The notes: generated from the letters alone by a model not told the origin. Positions 1 to 40,009 are shown, counted from the first letter of the stretch. The stretch: 64,000 bases of DNA from Macrotis lagotis (GCF_037893015.1 NC_133658.1:424419890-424483889); one strand, 5' to 3'. Numbers and translations are program-made.

Positions 1-175
1 AGTTATTCATTTTCTGTATTATTTGATCCATCTGGTCTGCACGGTCTGATGTTCCTTTCTGGCATCCAGACAATTTCTCCATCTGGGGACAAAACAAAAG
101 CATACCTTTGACCCCAGGTTGTCCTTTCCATTGTCCATCTTTTGTATCCTTCCACATTATTCTGTGATATTCTTA
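1..175 (-). mobile_element. endogenous retrovirus remnant: integrase C-terminal region
   Basis: The minus strand carries a broken reading frame with a WKDTKDGQWKG-like stretch and, in another frame, a YAFVLSPDGEIVWMPERNIR-like stretch. This is the pattern of the retroviral integrase C-terminal domain, most like betaretroviral (class II) copies. At least one frameshift separates the two parts. It is cut off by the window start. The family assignment is from memory of the motif. Confidence 0.5.
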
Positions 176-1629
176 GGGGAATTTGTTGTGTTATCTATGA
201 TAATTTTTGTAACCAAAGTGTTTTTCAGTCAGGGTTTTATTCTTATCATCCAAAGTCAAATAATTATTTTTTAGGTTTTTGTAAGGTAAATCAAACCAAA
301 TCTGGAGGCCTTAACTCCTGATGCATATATTCCTCTCATTTTTCCCCCCTACAAAACAAAAACTTTCCTTTCTGCAGTTTCTAACTGAAACACAGTTAAT
401 ATCAGAATAGAATTTTCAGTTTCCATTCTTTATTCTGAAATCAAACCCTTAGATATTAAGTGAGAACTCACCAAACCAGTACTATTTCATGATGCTAGTA
501 TTCAGTCTATCTCTGACATGAATAATTTCAAATCTGGGTTCCATTTTCCCAGAAAGTTTACATTACTTATTTTTAAAAAATTATTTTACATATACATGTA
601 CACACATTATATCATATTTATATAGACAATTCTCAAAAGAATAAAGACTGTATTGAGATTTTAAGGGCTCTGACCTAGCCCTCCTAAATATCAAGAAAAG
701 TCCAGTGATTTCTTCTCAGTTCTCCAGGCCATGGAGACTAGAGAAGAGATGCTGACAGAAGCAATACATAGACCTCTGCTTTAAAACATTATTATTATCA
801 TTATCATTATTATGATTATTATTATTACTTTAATAATGATAATTAAGACCAGTCAGAAAATAATTTAAGAACCAATAATAATTTTCTTTAGGTATCTAAT
901 ATGTATATTAAAATTTTAAATAGTCAACCAGTAAACAAAACTCTGTCAGTCAATCAGATCAGAACTTAAAAAAAAAGGTAGGAAGAGAAAAATAGCGATT
1001 TTCCTCCTCTAACAACAACATGATTTTCAGGAAAATTTGTGGCACTAAACCATGAGTTTTTGGAAAAGAAAAAGATCTAATTTGAAAAGGAAGACTGAAG
1101 AGGAAAGTTGGCCAAATAAGAATACAGAGACACTATTGCTAGACACATTTTTTTTTATTTAAAGAAAGGAAAATGAGAAGGATGCTTGTTAAAAGCTATT
1201 CTGTGAAGTGCTCAGTCCAATGGCCTCTTGCCAATTTTACTGACCACACTCATCATTTCCAGGAACATGAGGAAAAGGGTTTAGAGGGTATTTATTTCTC
1301 TGGTACCCCTTTTAAGAGAGATCAGCATTCTATATCAATTGAAGAACAAAGAAATTTATTCTACCTTTCCAGGTAGTTTAGTCCTTAAATACTGCACCAG
1401 CCTTGACTCTCCCTGGTAGCTTTTACTCCTGTGAATCTGGGCAGAGTTTGCATCTCAGCTTTTGGCCTAGGTCTTAACTCCGACTAGTCCTATACACAGC
1501 TGACAGAGGCTCTCACAACTGCTAAGGGGATGACTATGCTGTAAGTGATAGTTTGAACTTCACAATGGCAACTTGCTCTCTGTGGCTATTTTGTCCAATA
1601 CTCAGGTGCCCATGACTGTGGTTCAGCAT
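176..1629. other. intron 5 sequence, no gene or clear repeat recognised
   Basis: AT-rich sequence. It includes an (ATT)n-like low-complexity patch at about 790-840. No CYP46A exon 1-5 motif (for example the C-helix WxxxR region) was found on reading it. Confidence 0.4.
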
Positions 1630-1778
1630 TTTTTTTTAATGTTTGCAAGGCAATGGGGTTAAGTGGCTTGCTCCAGGCCACATAGCTAGGTAATTATTAA
1701 GTGTCTGAGGTCAAATTTGAACTCAGGTACTCCTGACTCCAGGGCCGGTGCTCTATCCACTGCGCCACCTAGCCGCCC
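1630..1778 (-). mobile_element. marsupial tRNA-derived SINE (WSINE/WALLSI-type)
   Basis: Minus-strand copy: T-rich start, then GCAAGGCAATGGGGTTAAGT and the typical end TGCGCCACCTAGCCGCCC. It is near full length. Confidence 0.85.
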
Positions 1779-1789
1779 AGAGGAAAGTT

Positions 1790-3110
1790 TTAAAACTTCA
1801 TAAAAGCTATGTAGAAGAACTTTTTCTTTCTTTCTTTCTTGCTATCCAAAATTTTGCACTGTTTCTTCCAATGACCTTGTTCCTTGCAATAATGACAAAT
1901 TCATTACTTTTTTCTCAAACTGGCTTGTGGTAGCAGCTGTATTTTGGATGGTAAGTCTTAGCTGCTTGACCTGCATTGTATACACCTTATCTTTCTTTGT
2001 TCTCAACTTTCTTTTCTCCTGGAGGTTTTCCTCTACCTGAGCTGCTGAGGTCTGTTCTAGCAGAGCATCTATGAACTGGGGATGCTTTGCCATTCTGACT
2101 GGACAGTTTTAATTTTTTTGTGACAGAGATATTCAACCATTTGTTAATTGTTAACAAAGTAAGAGAGAAACTTGAGTCTATCCTCCTCCTTCCTGATCTT
2201 GCTTTAAAACAGAATTTGCCTCTGCTAAACAATCAAAAAGCTAGAAATACTGTCTCATTTTGTCTTTGCATAACATTTTTGATTTTTGAAAAATCCACTG
2301 GTCAGGGAAAAAGTAAGTGGGATAGCTTCTGTTAAAGCATCTCTCAAAGTTTTTGCATTTATATATGGCCTATGCTAATCTGCATAAGCTACCCAAACTG
2401 TTTCCTTAAACTCCTCAAAAATGGTTTGTATTTTTGTTTTTCTGACCCAATTCTTGACTTCATCCTTTCCAACTAAAGTTATGATTAACTGGAAAATTTC
2501 TGAGATCCTAGGGTGATAGGATTGCAGAGTAACTTTAAATTGATCATTCAAGCTAGTGGATCTTGTTGGGGGTCAGGGAAATCTTTTTTTAAAGTCTGCA
2601 ATTCACTTCTGTTCCCATGGCTTGAATTTATATTGTAGGACAGTATAAAGCTTAATAGCAGATGTAACCCATCCTTCTCCATCTGTAGTTGGAATGGTCT
2701 GAGGCATGTTCTATTTACCACTTTAAAAAGAAATATCTCAACAGGATCTGGATTTGGGATCTTTTCTGGAAATGGGATAACCTCATTAGAAACAGGAATT
2801 TTGGAGAAAGAGGAAAAGGAGACTGAATGGAAGGATGGGGAGCAGGTGCCATTTAAGGAGTAGAAAAACAGTAAAGGTTAGGGGGGAAAAGGAGCAATGT
2901 TCTGCTTCAGAGAAACTTAGAGTAGTAATGATTACACCCTCAAAGGGCAAATTCTATGGGAAAAGGTGCAGGAGTGGGTATTTCTAGAGGATATTGAGAC
3001 CAGCCTGGTTGGAGTAGAGGCTTTTTGTTGAGTTTAGTTTGACTGGGCAAAAATCTGGAGGACTTTGAGAGCCAACTAAACAATTGATTATTCTACAAGT
3101 AGAGGAGACA
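1790..3110 (-). mobile_element. endogenous retrovirus remnant: degraded gag (capsid and nucleocapsid)
   Basis: The minus strand encodes a CCHC zinc knuckle at 1856-1897 with the exact spacing C-x2-C-x4-H-x4-C. Upstream of it on the same strand are charged, Gln/Lys-rich and capsid-like stretches and a proline-rich part, all broken by stops and frameshifts. A single knuckle of this form is typical of gammaretrovirus-like (class I) Gag. No intact product is possible. Borders are approximate. Confidence 0.5.
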
Positions 3111-3179
3111 TTTAAATGTTTTCAGCATGAAAGTGACATGAATAATGAAATATTTTAGGATGATTCATTTTTTAAAAAA

Positions 3180-5050
3180 TTTATTAAATAGACATTTGCA
3201 GACTATTTTCCCCTAAAACACCAATTCATAGAACAATTGTTTTCCACATTTCTTCTCAGTTGACCTGACGGATAACCTTCCTTATGGCAGATAACTGTCC
3301 TTCTAGAGTCATATTTCCAACTTTTTTTTGAGTTCCAAATTCTCCTCCACTCTGTCCTCCCCCACCCATTATGAAGGCATGAAATATGATATCAATTATA
3401 TATGTGAAATCATATAAAGACATTTCCATATTAGCCATGTTGCACAAAAAAGCAAATAAAATGAAGTGAAAAAAATAGGTTTCACTCTGCATTTAGACTC
3501 CATCAATCCTGTTTGGAGGTGGATAGCATTTGTCCTTTGAAATTGCCTTGGATCATTGTATTAATTGGAGTAGCTAAGTCTTTCACAGTTGATCATTGTA
3601 TTGTCTTCTGATTCTGCTCACTTCACTTTACATTAATTCATATCTTCCCAAGTTTTTCTGAAACCATCTTGCTTGTCATTTCTTATAGCACAGTAGTATG
3701 CCCTCACAATATATTAATATTGCAACTTGTTCAATCATTCTCCAATTGATGAACAACTCCCCAATTTCTATTTTTTTGCCATCATAAAAGAGCTACTATA
3801 ATTTTTTTTGCACATATAGGTCCTTTTCCTTTTTTTAAAATTTATTTTTATTAAAGATATTATTTTAGATTTACAATTTCCCCCCAATCTTACCCCCCCC
3901 CCCACGGAAAGCAATCTGTCAGTCTTTACTTTGTTTCCATGTTGCACCTTGATCCAAATTGGATGTTATGAGAGAGAAATCATAGGTCCTTTTTCCTTTT
4001 TCTAAAAAAATCTCTTTTGGAATACAGAACTGGTAGTGGAATTGGTGGGTCAAAGTTTTATAGCATTGGTCTATTTTAGGAAGTAAAGAAGGCAACAGAA
4101 GCTGACAAAATCCAGAATGGTTGGATCATTTCATAACTCCATTAACAATGCATTAGTGCCCCAATTTTTCCACTTCCACACTAGCATTTGTCATTTCCTT
4201 TTCTTTTATGTTAGTCAATCTGATAAGTACATGGTATTATTTTAATCAGTTATTTTAAATTATATTTCTCAAATCAATACTGATTTGACATATTTTTATG
4301 TGATTATATGACTAGATAACTTTGTTCTATTCTGAAAACTACCTATTCATATCCTTTGACCATTTATCAGTTGGGGAATAACTTGTATTCTTACAAATTC
4401 GACTCAGTTCACTTTGTGTTTAAGAAATGAGGTCTTTCAGATAAATTTGCTGCAAAATTCCCACCCCCACCAATTTCCTATTTTCCTTCTAATCTTGGCT
4501 AAACATATTTTATTTATGTCAACCCTTTTTATTTTTGTATAATCAGAAATGATTCATTTTATGTCCCATGATCCTGACTATTGTTTGATCATAAACTCTT
4601 CCCCTAGCCACAGATCTGACAGTTAAAATTTTCCATGCTCCCATAATTTGCTATTGTTATGCCTAAATCATATGCCTATTTTATCCTTCTCTTGATATTC
4701 AATGTGAATATTGATCTATTCCTGATTTCTGCCAAACTACTTTCCAGTTTTCCAAGAAATCTGTCCAATAATTCTTGCCCCCAAAGTTTGGACCTTTGGA
4801 TTTATCAAACACTAGATGGTCATTAACCTACTGTGTATTATATACCTAATCCATTCCTCTGGTCCACTGCTCTATTTCTTAACCAGTACCAGATTATTTG
4901 GATGATGACCTCTTTATAATACCATTTGAGAACAGGTGCTGTTAGAATTTCACTTTTTTTCATTGATTCACTTGACATTTATTGACATTTTGTTCTTCCA
5001 GATGAATTTTCTTATTATTTTTTCTAACTTTAAAATAATTTTTTTTGTGT
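3180..5050 (-). mobile_element. antisense L1 LINE fragment (marsupial)
   Basis: Contains phrases that recur in antisense L1 copies, such as CATTCTCCAATTGATGAACA and TTTGACCATTTATCAGTTGG. Similar text recurs in this window at 18500-18720, 20530-21150 and 53160-54200. It is interrupted by a younger insertion at 3837-3981. Borders are approximate. Confidence 0.6.
3837..3981 (-). mobile_element. short antisense L1 3' end nested in an older L1
   Basis: T-rich start, TTATTAAAGATATTATTT, a C-run, then GAGAGAAATCAT. It is flanked by near-identical copies of ATAGGTCCTTTTCCTTTTT (3816-3836 and 3982-4001), a target-site duplication. It shares its 3' end with 44538-44619. Confidence 0.75.
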
Positions 5051-5789
5051 TATTGTTTTTTAGAGCTAGTTCTGAGAATCTGTAAGTCTTGGGTGTTTCC
5101 AAGGGGGTATGATTCAAGATGGAGTATGGTCACTGTTCTTCTGGCCTATGCTCTGGTCTTGGCCAGGAAGGGACCTTGTTCCTTTGTGACTGAGAGAACT
5201 ATTACTTCTTTCTGCATTGGAATGAAGTCCTGGGCTCCTGCTTCCTTGTGAGCAACCACAAGAACTGTTCTCCTCCTTAAAACAGTGACAAGGATCCTTT
5301 AGAGGTGTAAATACTAGAGTCTTTTTTTGCCCAGGGAACTGCAACCCAGACTTGCTCATATGGCAATAAAACATCCTACATGTAGTGCCAGCAAAGGGTT
5401 CTCTGTAATTTTTCTGACAAGTTGTCAGATCTTTTTATTATGTGGGCTGAAAGCTCCCGAAACTGCTGTTACCACCACTGATGCAGCTGCCTCTAAGAGC
5501 TGCTGGGACCTGAGCTGCAATCTGATCAGTCTCTACCTGGTATCATAGACCTCTCCTGATCACCTCTTACCTTTGATTGGCTTTGCCACTCCAGAATTCA
5601 AATTGAGACATTATTTTTAAAGTTGTTTGGAGGGGCATGTTGGGAGAGTTCAACTAAGTTATTGCTTATACTTTACAACCATGTTTCCAATTTGATATTA
5701 TGTCTCTAATTCTAAAGTTCTTTTCAAGTCTGGAATTCTGAGTTTTGTTTTAATTTTAAAAACTGCCTTTTGAATTATGAACTGCTATC
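5051..5789. other. intron 5 sequence, nothing recognised
   Basis: Mixed-composition sequence without a repeat family or exon that I can identify. The short open frames here show no family resemblance. Confidence 0.35.
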
Positions 5790-6125
5790 TGTCCTTTCAT
5801 CACCCCCTTTCCCTCTTCCTTCTTTTTTCTCCTCTTCCTCTTCCTACACTTCCTCTTCCTCATTCTCTTCTTCTTCTTCTTCCTTCTTCTCTTTCTCCTC
5901 TTCCTCCTTCTCTTTGTCCTTCTTTTCTTCACTGCCTTCTCCTTCTCCTCTTCTTCCTCCTTCTCTTTGTCTTTCCCCCTCCTTTTCCCTTCTACTTCCT
6001 TCTCTTCCTCTTCCTCCTCCTGTCCTTTTCTTCCTCTTCCTCCTCCTTCTTTTCCTTATCCTCATCTTCCTCCTTTCACTTTCCTCCTTTTCCTTCTTCT
6101 CTCTTCCCTCTTTTCTTCTTTTTAT
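5790..6125. repeat. long polypyrimidine (CTT/TCC)n low-complexity tract
   Basis: About 335 bp almost free of purines on the plus strand, built from imperfect TTCCTC and TTCTTC units. It ends about 110 bp before the exon 6 acceptor. Open frames over it, such as Ser/Phe/Leu-rich plus-strand frames, are composition artefacts. Confidence 0.9.
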
Positions 6126-6233
6126 TCACATTAGTTCTCTATCTTCCATTCCATGATGTCTCATTTTTCTTTAGCTGGAAAATGTTATTAGACATATTGT
6201 CATTATATAGTATAATTATGCTTGTTTTCTTAG

Positions 6234-34194
<27,961 letters not shown>

Positions 34195-34705
34195 GAACAT
34201 TTTCTCTGGTCATGAAGGATGCCTCTGGTTCAGCCTCTGTTGTTGCCTTCTTTAGGCAGGTTACTCAGATTAAATCTGAATTTTGTAATCTAGTCAAAGG
34301 AGATCAATTAAGTCCTTGTCTAGTTACCACCCTTACTTACTTTCAGGAAGACTATTCCTGAGCTGGACTGCAGAGGGAAATGGGACATGGTATAGGAATC
34401 TAAAGTAAAGAGAGATTAATACAAAATCTTTCTATTAGGATAATTTAAAGTTAATTAAAATTAAAATTAATTAAACATCTCTTATTTATGTATTTATTTA
34501 TTTATTTTAAATACCCCCTATTTGTAAAAGAAGCATGGAGGGTGGTTTTGCTTTCACATTTGCTACCAGTCCCTCAGTTCTTCATTACCATGAGGGAATT
34601 AATGGATAATGGCTGGGTAAGTGGCAGGCTTCCGAGTGGAGTTGAAACCCATTTTACTCTGTACCCACCATCACTAACTGAATAAACCATAGCACCTTAA
34701 CCCTT
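34195..34705 (+). other. probable 3' UTR with polyadenylation signal
   Basis: This follows the CYP46A stop. A canonical AATAAA lies at 34681-34686, so cleavage is expected near 34700. A second AATAAA at 35326-35331 could serve a longer transcript. No repeat family is recognised in it. The end is inferred only from the signal. Confidence 0.45.
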
Positions 34706-35640
34706 CATAACCACAGAACCTTCAAGTTGATACCTTAGGTCTCTGTCCTAAATGCCTACTTTGCCATCACTAGGCCTGGGAATCTGGGACCTTGATTCCA
34801 ACCTCTCCTAAAGGATAGGGTTAGAGACCTTCCTTCCCTGTCTTGTTCCATTGGAACCAATTTAAAAAAGAAATCATGATTTAGATACTTCAAAAAACTG
34901 AATCCCAGGCCTTCTTATTCTAGGTTCTCATAAGCCAGCCTTAACCCGAAGCTGAGTGAATACTCTGAGTGTGAGGTGTCTTTAGGATGTATGCCATCTC
35001 CCATCATCTTGGAATAAGGTAAACAAATTGGCACTAAGAATGAGGTCAGTCTAATCTTGAGGGTCTCTTCTCCATTATATTTAACTTCTCAGAGACACAA
35101 CCCAATCTCTTAGCTGTATCCTGGTATATGGAGTTGTCTTGATACGACTCATATTAGAGTGAGAACATCATAGCTAGCAAGTTCCCATCTTATCCTCCAA
35201 GTCACTTCTGAGGCAAGTCGCTTCCATAGCTACTACTTCCTGTTCATATCTACATCCAGCTCCTTAACCACTACTTTTCTCTCTTCTTCCATTAGAGAAG
35301 ATTTTAGAATCCCTGTGCTATGGTTAATAAACTCCCATTTATCTGTAACCCATTTCTCTCATATTTTTTCCATTGTCTGGTGCTCATGAGAAACTGGCTC
35401 CCTCAAAGAAGAACCTGTATCCTGGCTTCCTTCTGTGGAACTGAATGCTCCATTTCCTTGCTTTTTTGGTACATTGGTCTAGGAGGAATCGGCAAATTTC
35501 ATACTTTCCCCAACCATTTCTAGATCCTCCCATGACTGCCCATACTTCTCTCAAGTTTATTCCCTTGACACAAGCCTAACTAGATCCTAACTCCCCTTTC
35601 CTAGTCAAGGAATTCAGTATCTGACTGATAATCTTTTTTG
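34706..35640. other. downstream flank, nothing recognised
   Basis: No repeat family, exon or RNA gene identified. An AATAAA at 35326-35331 could be an alternative polyadenylation signal. Confidence 0.35.
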
Positions 35641-35809
35641 AGTGTGTGTGTGTATACACACACACACACATGTATTTATCTACATATATGCATATATTAT
35701 GTAAACTATATAAAAGTATATAGACACACATGCATATGCACATGTATATACATTAGGTTTATATGGATGTTTGTGTTTGCTGGTTCAAAACTCATTTCTA
35801 AGGCTCCCC

Positions 35810-35846
<37 letters not shown>

Positions 35847-35862
35847 TATATATATATATATA
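35640..35862. repeat. (TG)n/(CA)n, ACTA and (AT)n microsatellites
   Basis: TGTGTGTGTGTATACACACACACACACA at about 35641-35670, which is self-complementary, then an ACTA run and TATATA runs near 35810-35862. Confidence 0.9.
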
Positions 35863-35978
35863 ATAAAAGCAAGACATTTGAACAAAGAATTCAAGTAAAC
35901 TATTTTATTCTTTACTTTCCCCCTTTTGTTCATTTGTCCTGGAATCAGTTGGTCAAACTAGCATTTATTGAGTACTTA

Positions 35979-37034
35979 CTGAAGGCCGAGAACTATGCTA
36001 AGTGCTGTGAATACAAATACAAGTAGAAAGAAATATATTTCCTGGTCTCCAGGTGTTTATATTCTAATAGGGGAAGGAACATATAAGGAAATTTAAAAGA
36101 GGTGGGAGTGCAACCTACAGGGCAATGACCCATAGATAGTCTGGGCACTCTATAGAGGGGCCTTAAGTAAGCCATCAAATCAGAGGGAGAGGGAGAGGTG
36201 AGGGATATTTCCACTGTATTAATTCCTGGGTTAGGATAATTGTGGCATAGAGACCAAAAAAAAATTCAGTGTTGAGAATGCTCAAAATGTTTGGCCCTCT
36301 AGAATCCTGGGTGATTTGTAAGAGTGTTAGCCCCTAAAATTTGCTAATGAGTACAGTTTAGCAATCAGAAGTTATTTATGAAGTTTGTGAGGATTTGCTA
36401 ACTCTAAGTCATATGTCACCTTCAGAAAGGAACACAGACCCTGATGAGCAGAAAGAAGAGGTTCAAAAAAAGATGTTATGTTTCCTGGGACTATGTAACT
36501 ATCCATTCTGTATTTTTGAGCATGGATGCTAGGAGATAAGAATATGCTTTTGTAGAGGAACTTTATGTTATAGACAAAACTCTGAAGATTTATAGGATCT
36601 TCTTACTGGGGAGTAAAAGCAGCTAAGATTTTTCTAGGTTACCAGTGTGTGAGATCTTCTTTTCTTAAACTTAAGAAAGTTTAAGAAGTTTATGCTTCTG
36701 GACATTATGCTAAAATACTGATAGTAGAATCCATCATTCTTTTATGAGAGAAGTAACATTTCAACTAAGGATGCAAACTGAAGCCATCAGATTCCATAAG
36801 GGTCACCAACCCATAGTAACCCATACTTGTCAGAGACCTATCCTATGAGGCCAGTTAAGCCTAGTGCCCAGACTATCTATGGGTCATTGCTCTGCAGGTT
36901 GCACTCCCACCTCTTTTCAATTTCCTTATATGTTCCTTCCCCTATTAGAATATATAAGCACTGGAGACCAGGAAATATATTTCTTCCTACTTGTATTTGT
37001 ATTCACAGTACTTAGCATAGTTTTTGGCCTTCAG
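35979..37034. repeat. 171 bp inverted repeat with a 713 bp spacer
   Basis: The arm at 35979-36149 is the near-perfect reverse complement of the arm at 36863-37034. Both hold CTGGGCACT, TGACCCATAGATAGT, AATATATTTCCTGGTCTCC and CTGAAGGCC in matching order. The spacer 36150-36862 is unassigned. Confidence 0.9.
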
Positions 37035-37117
37035 AAGCACTAGGAAGATACGACCAAAAGACATTAAAGACCTGCTCTGTTAGAGGCAAGCATTAGTTTT
37101 GCCCTTTTTTCACATTT

Positions 37118-38884
37118 GCCTTGGACACTAGTATTCCATACATATGTTAACCCTTTCCAATAACAGTGTACATTTGTGGTATACTGCATTCAGGGTTTGC
37201 AGGGGAAAGGTGTTATTGCAATTTTCCGTATCTTGCAGTTTCAGTAAATGCCTTTACTTTTAATTAATTGTGTCCTCTGGCTAATTAGCAAAGTGAACAG
37301 ATTGGTGGTGAGCAGCATGGTAAGAAAGGTAATGAGATATTTCAGGCAAGGCATGAAATAGAAAGATTTATGCTTACAAAAATTATTCCCTACTGTGATA
37401 GAGAAAATCCTCTAAAGAATGTTAGTTGAAGGAGGATTATCTATGAATGATTAAGTCTTCCAGATGTTCCTATTTATGACTAAGTTTATGCTGATTACAT
37501 CAGCCCTGAAAATGAAGAACATTATGGAAGAAATCCATAATCACTCAAAAGAGTCTGGCTTAAAAAGCCACACAGGAAAAACCAAATGGATGAAGAATGT
37601 CTATTGCCCAGACAATGACATGCAATTTAATAGACAATCTTCATGGATGACTTGCTTATCAGTTTGTTTAACTGAGACAAACAGTAAAAACAAACAATGA
37701 ATCAGGCCCAGAACTAAATGAAAAGAAGAGGCTGGACTGGATTGCCTCCAAGAAATTATAAAGCTCATTGAATAATCCCAAATTTCTCCCTGAAACAAAG
37801 ACACATTTTTAAAATAATGGTATTCTACCAGTATTCTAATGTAGCTGTGAAACATAGAACACAGCTGTCTCCAAAGAACCAAATAGAAATTTCATACCGA
37901 AGAATAATGAAAAAAGCATATTGTGGTTACTTCAAAGAAGAATATGAATAAAATGTATGATAGAAAAAGGAACTGGGCTGGTCATTTAGCAAGGGTGAGG
38001 AATGATAGGTGAGTAGCCTGAGTGATCCACAATTCTTCTGATGACAGGCAAAAGTGAGAAAAGATTTCAGCACATCAGGTGAACCTCTTCACAGACAACT
38101 GCCCCTGCAACCCCTGTCCCTAGGAGGACAGGGATAAGAGGCTCAGAGGATGGGCAGGTATAAATCAATGAAGCTCTATCACGGGATATCAACATTTTTC
38201 AGAATCATGAATGTATTTGGTTACGTGAAGAACTCAAAAAAGTCTATAGAAAACACATGTACAAATACATTACAAATATACCTTGAAAGACTTTCCTTCA
38301 AGTAGAATTTTTCAAATCTACCTGAAGTAAACAAGATACTTTTAGTACATAAAAATTGCAGAACTATATAGCAAAAAGTCAGTTGAGAGGCTTGAATTCA
38401 TCATGAATCACTGTGAATGTATTGCTAAAATGCTATAAATAAAGCTAAAACAATAAAATATTATCACCAGAAATTATCAAAGTTTTGCCTAAAACCTTTT
38501 TAAATAATGTATCAGTGTTCCAAGACTGCATAATATGCTTTCATTGTTGTAGGGTTAGTACAAATATGTAAAATATGGAAAATTTTTGTTGAAACCCCAA
38601 GTGTTACAAGTTGGAAGCTAGAAATCTAATATGAAGTCATGTACTATATTTAATCATTATGTTATCAAAAGTTCAGTTATCTTTCCACAAAGTTGGAATA
38701 ATCAATAATCAATAAACACATGCGCCTTGGTCACTAGTATTCCCTATGAATTTTCATTCTTTCCACTAATAGGGTAAATTCATGGTTTGCAGGAGAAATG
38801 TGCTGTTGTATTTTTCCATACCATACTGTTTGCCTTTACTTTTAATTTATTGTGTCTTCTGGCTAACTAGTAAAGTGAACAGAT
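37118..38884. repeat. direct repeat pair of 160-185 bp around 1.4 kb
   Basis: 37118-37302 and 38724-38884 both start GCCTTGG, share CACTAGTATTCC and end with GCCTTTACTTTTAATT...GTGAACAGAT. They are diverged but collinear. Confidence 0.82.
37440..38010 (+). mobile_element. RTE-like LINE fragment (different subfamily)
   Basis: Frames read MEEIHNHSKESGLKSHTGKT, then KWMKNVYCPDNDMQFN, and further on RNWAGHLARVRNDR. This matches the end of a LINE reverse transcriptase ([K/N]TGKTKWM, WAGHVAR). Frames are broken. Confidence 0.7.
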
Positions 38885-38889
38885 GATCA

Positions 38890-39210
38890 GTTAGTCGAAT
38901 TAATGCTTAATAAATGCAGACACTACACAAAATATAGGAAACACAAAGAAAAAGTCCTGACCTCAAGGAACTTATATTCTATTGGGAGAGACAACAGTAA
39001 TATAAACAGATTCATACAAAATTTAGGCAGAGTAGATGAAGGTAACTTTGGAGGAGAAGTCAATAACACCAAGAAAGGTCTCCTGCCAAAAATGATATTT
39101 GAGCTGAAGGAATTCTGCCAGATATTCTAAGAGGTAAAGATGAGGAAGAAGGATTTTCCAGATATGAGGAAGAATCAGTGCAAAGGCATGGAGATGGGAA
39201 ATGGGATGCT
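38890..39210 (-). mobile_element. L2-type LINE 3' region, antisense
   Basis: AATTAATGCTTAATAAATGC, CCTGACCTCAAGGAACTTAT, TATTTGAGCTGAAGGAATTC, GGAGATGGGA. Same order as at 51745. Confidence 0.6.
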
Positions 39211-39280
39211 ATGGATGGGCACAGTTGACCCGGATGCTGAACATAATGTGGAGAGGGGAGCATTACATAAGAAGACTAGG

Positions 39281-39397
39281 GGGCAGCTACGTGGCACAGT
39301 AGATAGAGCACTGAGCCTGGAGTCAGGAGGGCCTGAGTCAAATGTGACCTCAGAAGTCATTTAACCCCATTGCCTTGCAAAAGAAATTTTTTTTAAA
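39281..39397 (+). mobile_element. marsupial SINE with internal deletion
   Basis: GGGCAGCTACGTGGCACAGT to TTAACCCCATTGCCTTGCAA, lacking the TTAATAATTACCTAGCTGTG segment. Target duplication AAGACTAGG at 39272-39280 and 39398-39406. Confidence 0.87.
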
Positions 39398-39409
39398 AAG
39401 ACTAGGAAA

Positions 39410-40005
39410 ACAAGAAGGAACTAAGTTGCACATGGTCACCTTTTCCTATCAGATGCTCCCTTTCTTTCCAAACCCTCTTTGCTCTCAGATACATAGAAGA
39501 ACTGACATGGCAGACTAGAAGTCTAAATGGAGTGAAACAGGGACTAGAAGCCTTTCCAAGGGTAAAACTAGGGACAGTACAAAAGTGAAATCCTATTTTT
39601 GCTTAGTGATTATTAAAATAATTCAGTTTATCTTCTCATTTCTTGTCTTTCTATATTCCATCTTAATCTTGGACAGTGAACTCACTATACAGTTACTAAA
39701 ACATACATTGCAACAAGTCCACCTAGAAAACTTCAGCTTTTGTTTTATTGTTCTAAGTGGTAAGAATGTGCTATATCTTGCTAACAAAATCAAATGTTTC
39801 TATGAGGAATCTGGAAATTTCAGTAGAAAACATGTATAAGTTTATAGAAGCAAGGCAAATTTGAAAGAACCAATGTTGACTTCCTACAAATGTTTAGAAC
39901 CTAGGAAATCTAGTTGAAGAAATCAAGAATAACTATAAATAGACATGGAAGTCAAAGTTCATGATGTATGCACAACTATTTTGTAAAAAAAAATTGCATG
40001 GAAGG
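39410..40005. other. intergenic, nothing recognised
   Basis: No gene or repeat family identified. Confidence 0.35.
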
Positions 40006-40009
40006 TAGG

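Noticed and set aside
1..6233. CYP46A exons 1-5
   Set aside because: No match to the N-terminal, C-helix or KYNKD-type exon motifs was found; they must lie farther upstream.
35320..35523. AATAAA followed by an LTR-like R/U5 and a TGGCTCCC possible primer-binding site
   Set aside because: No paired LTR, no TG start and no duplication were found; kept only as an alternative polyadenylation signal.
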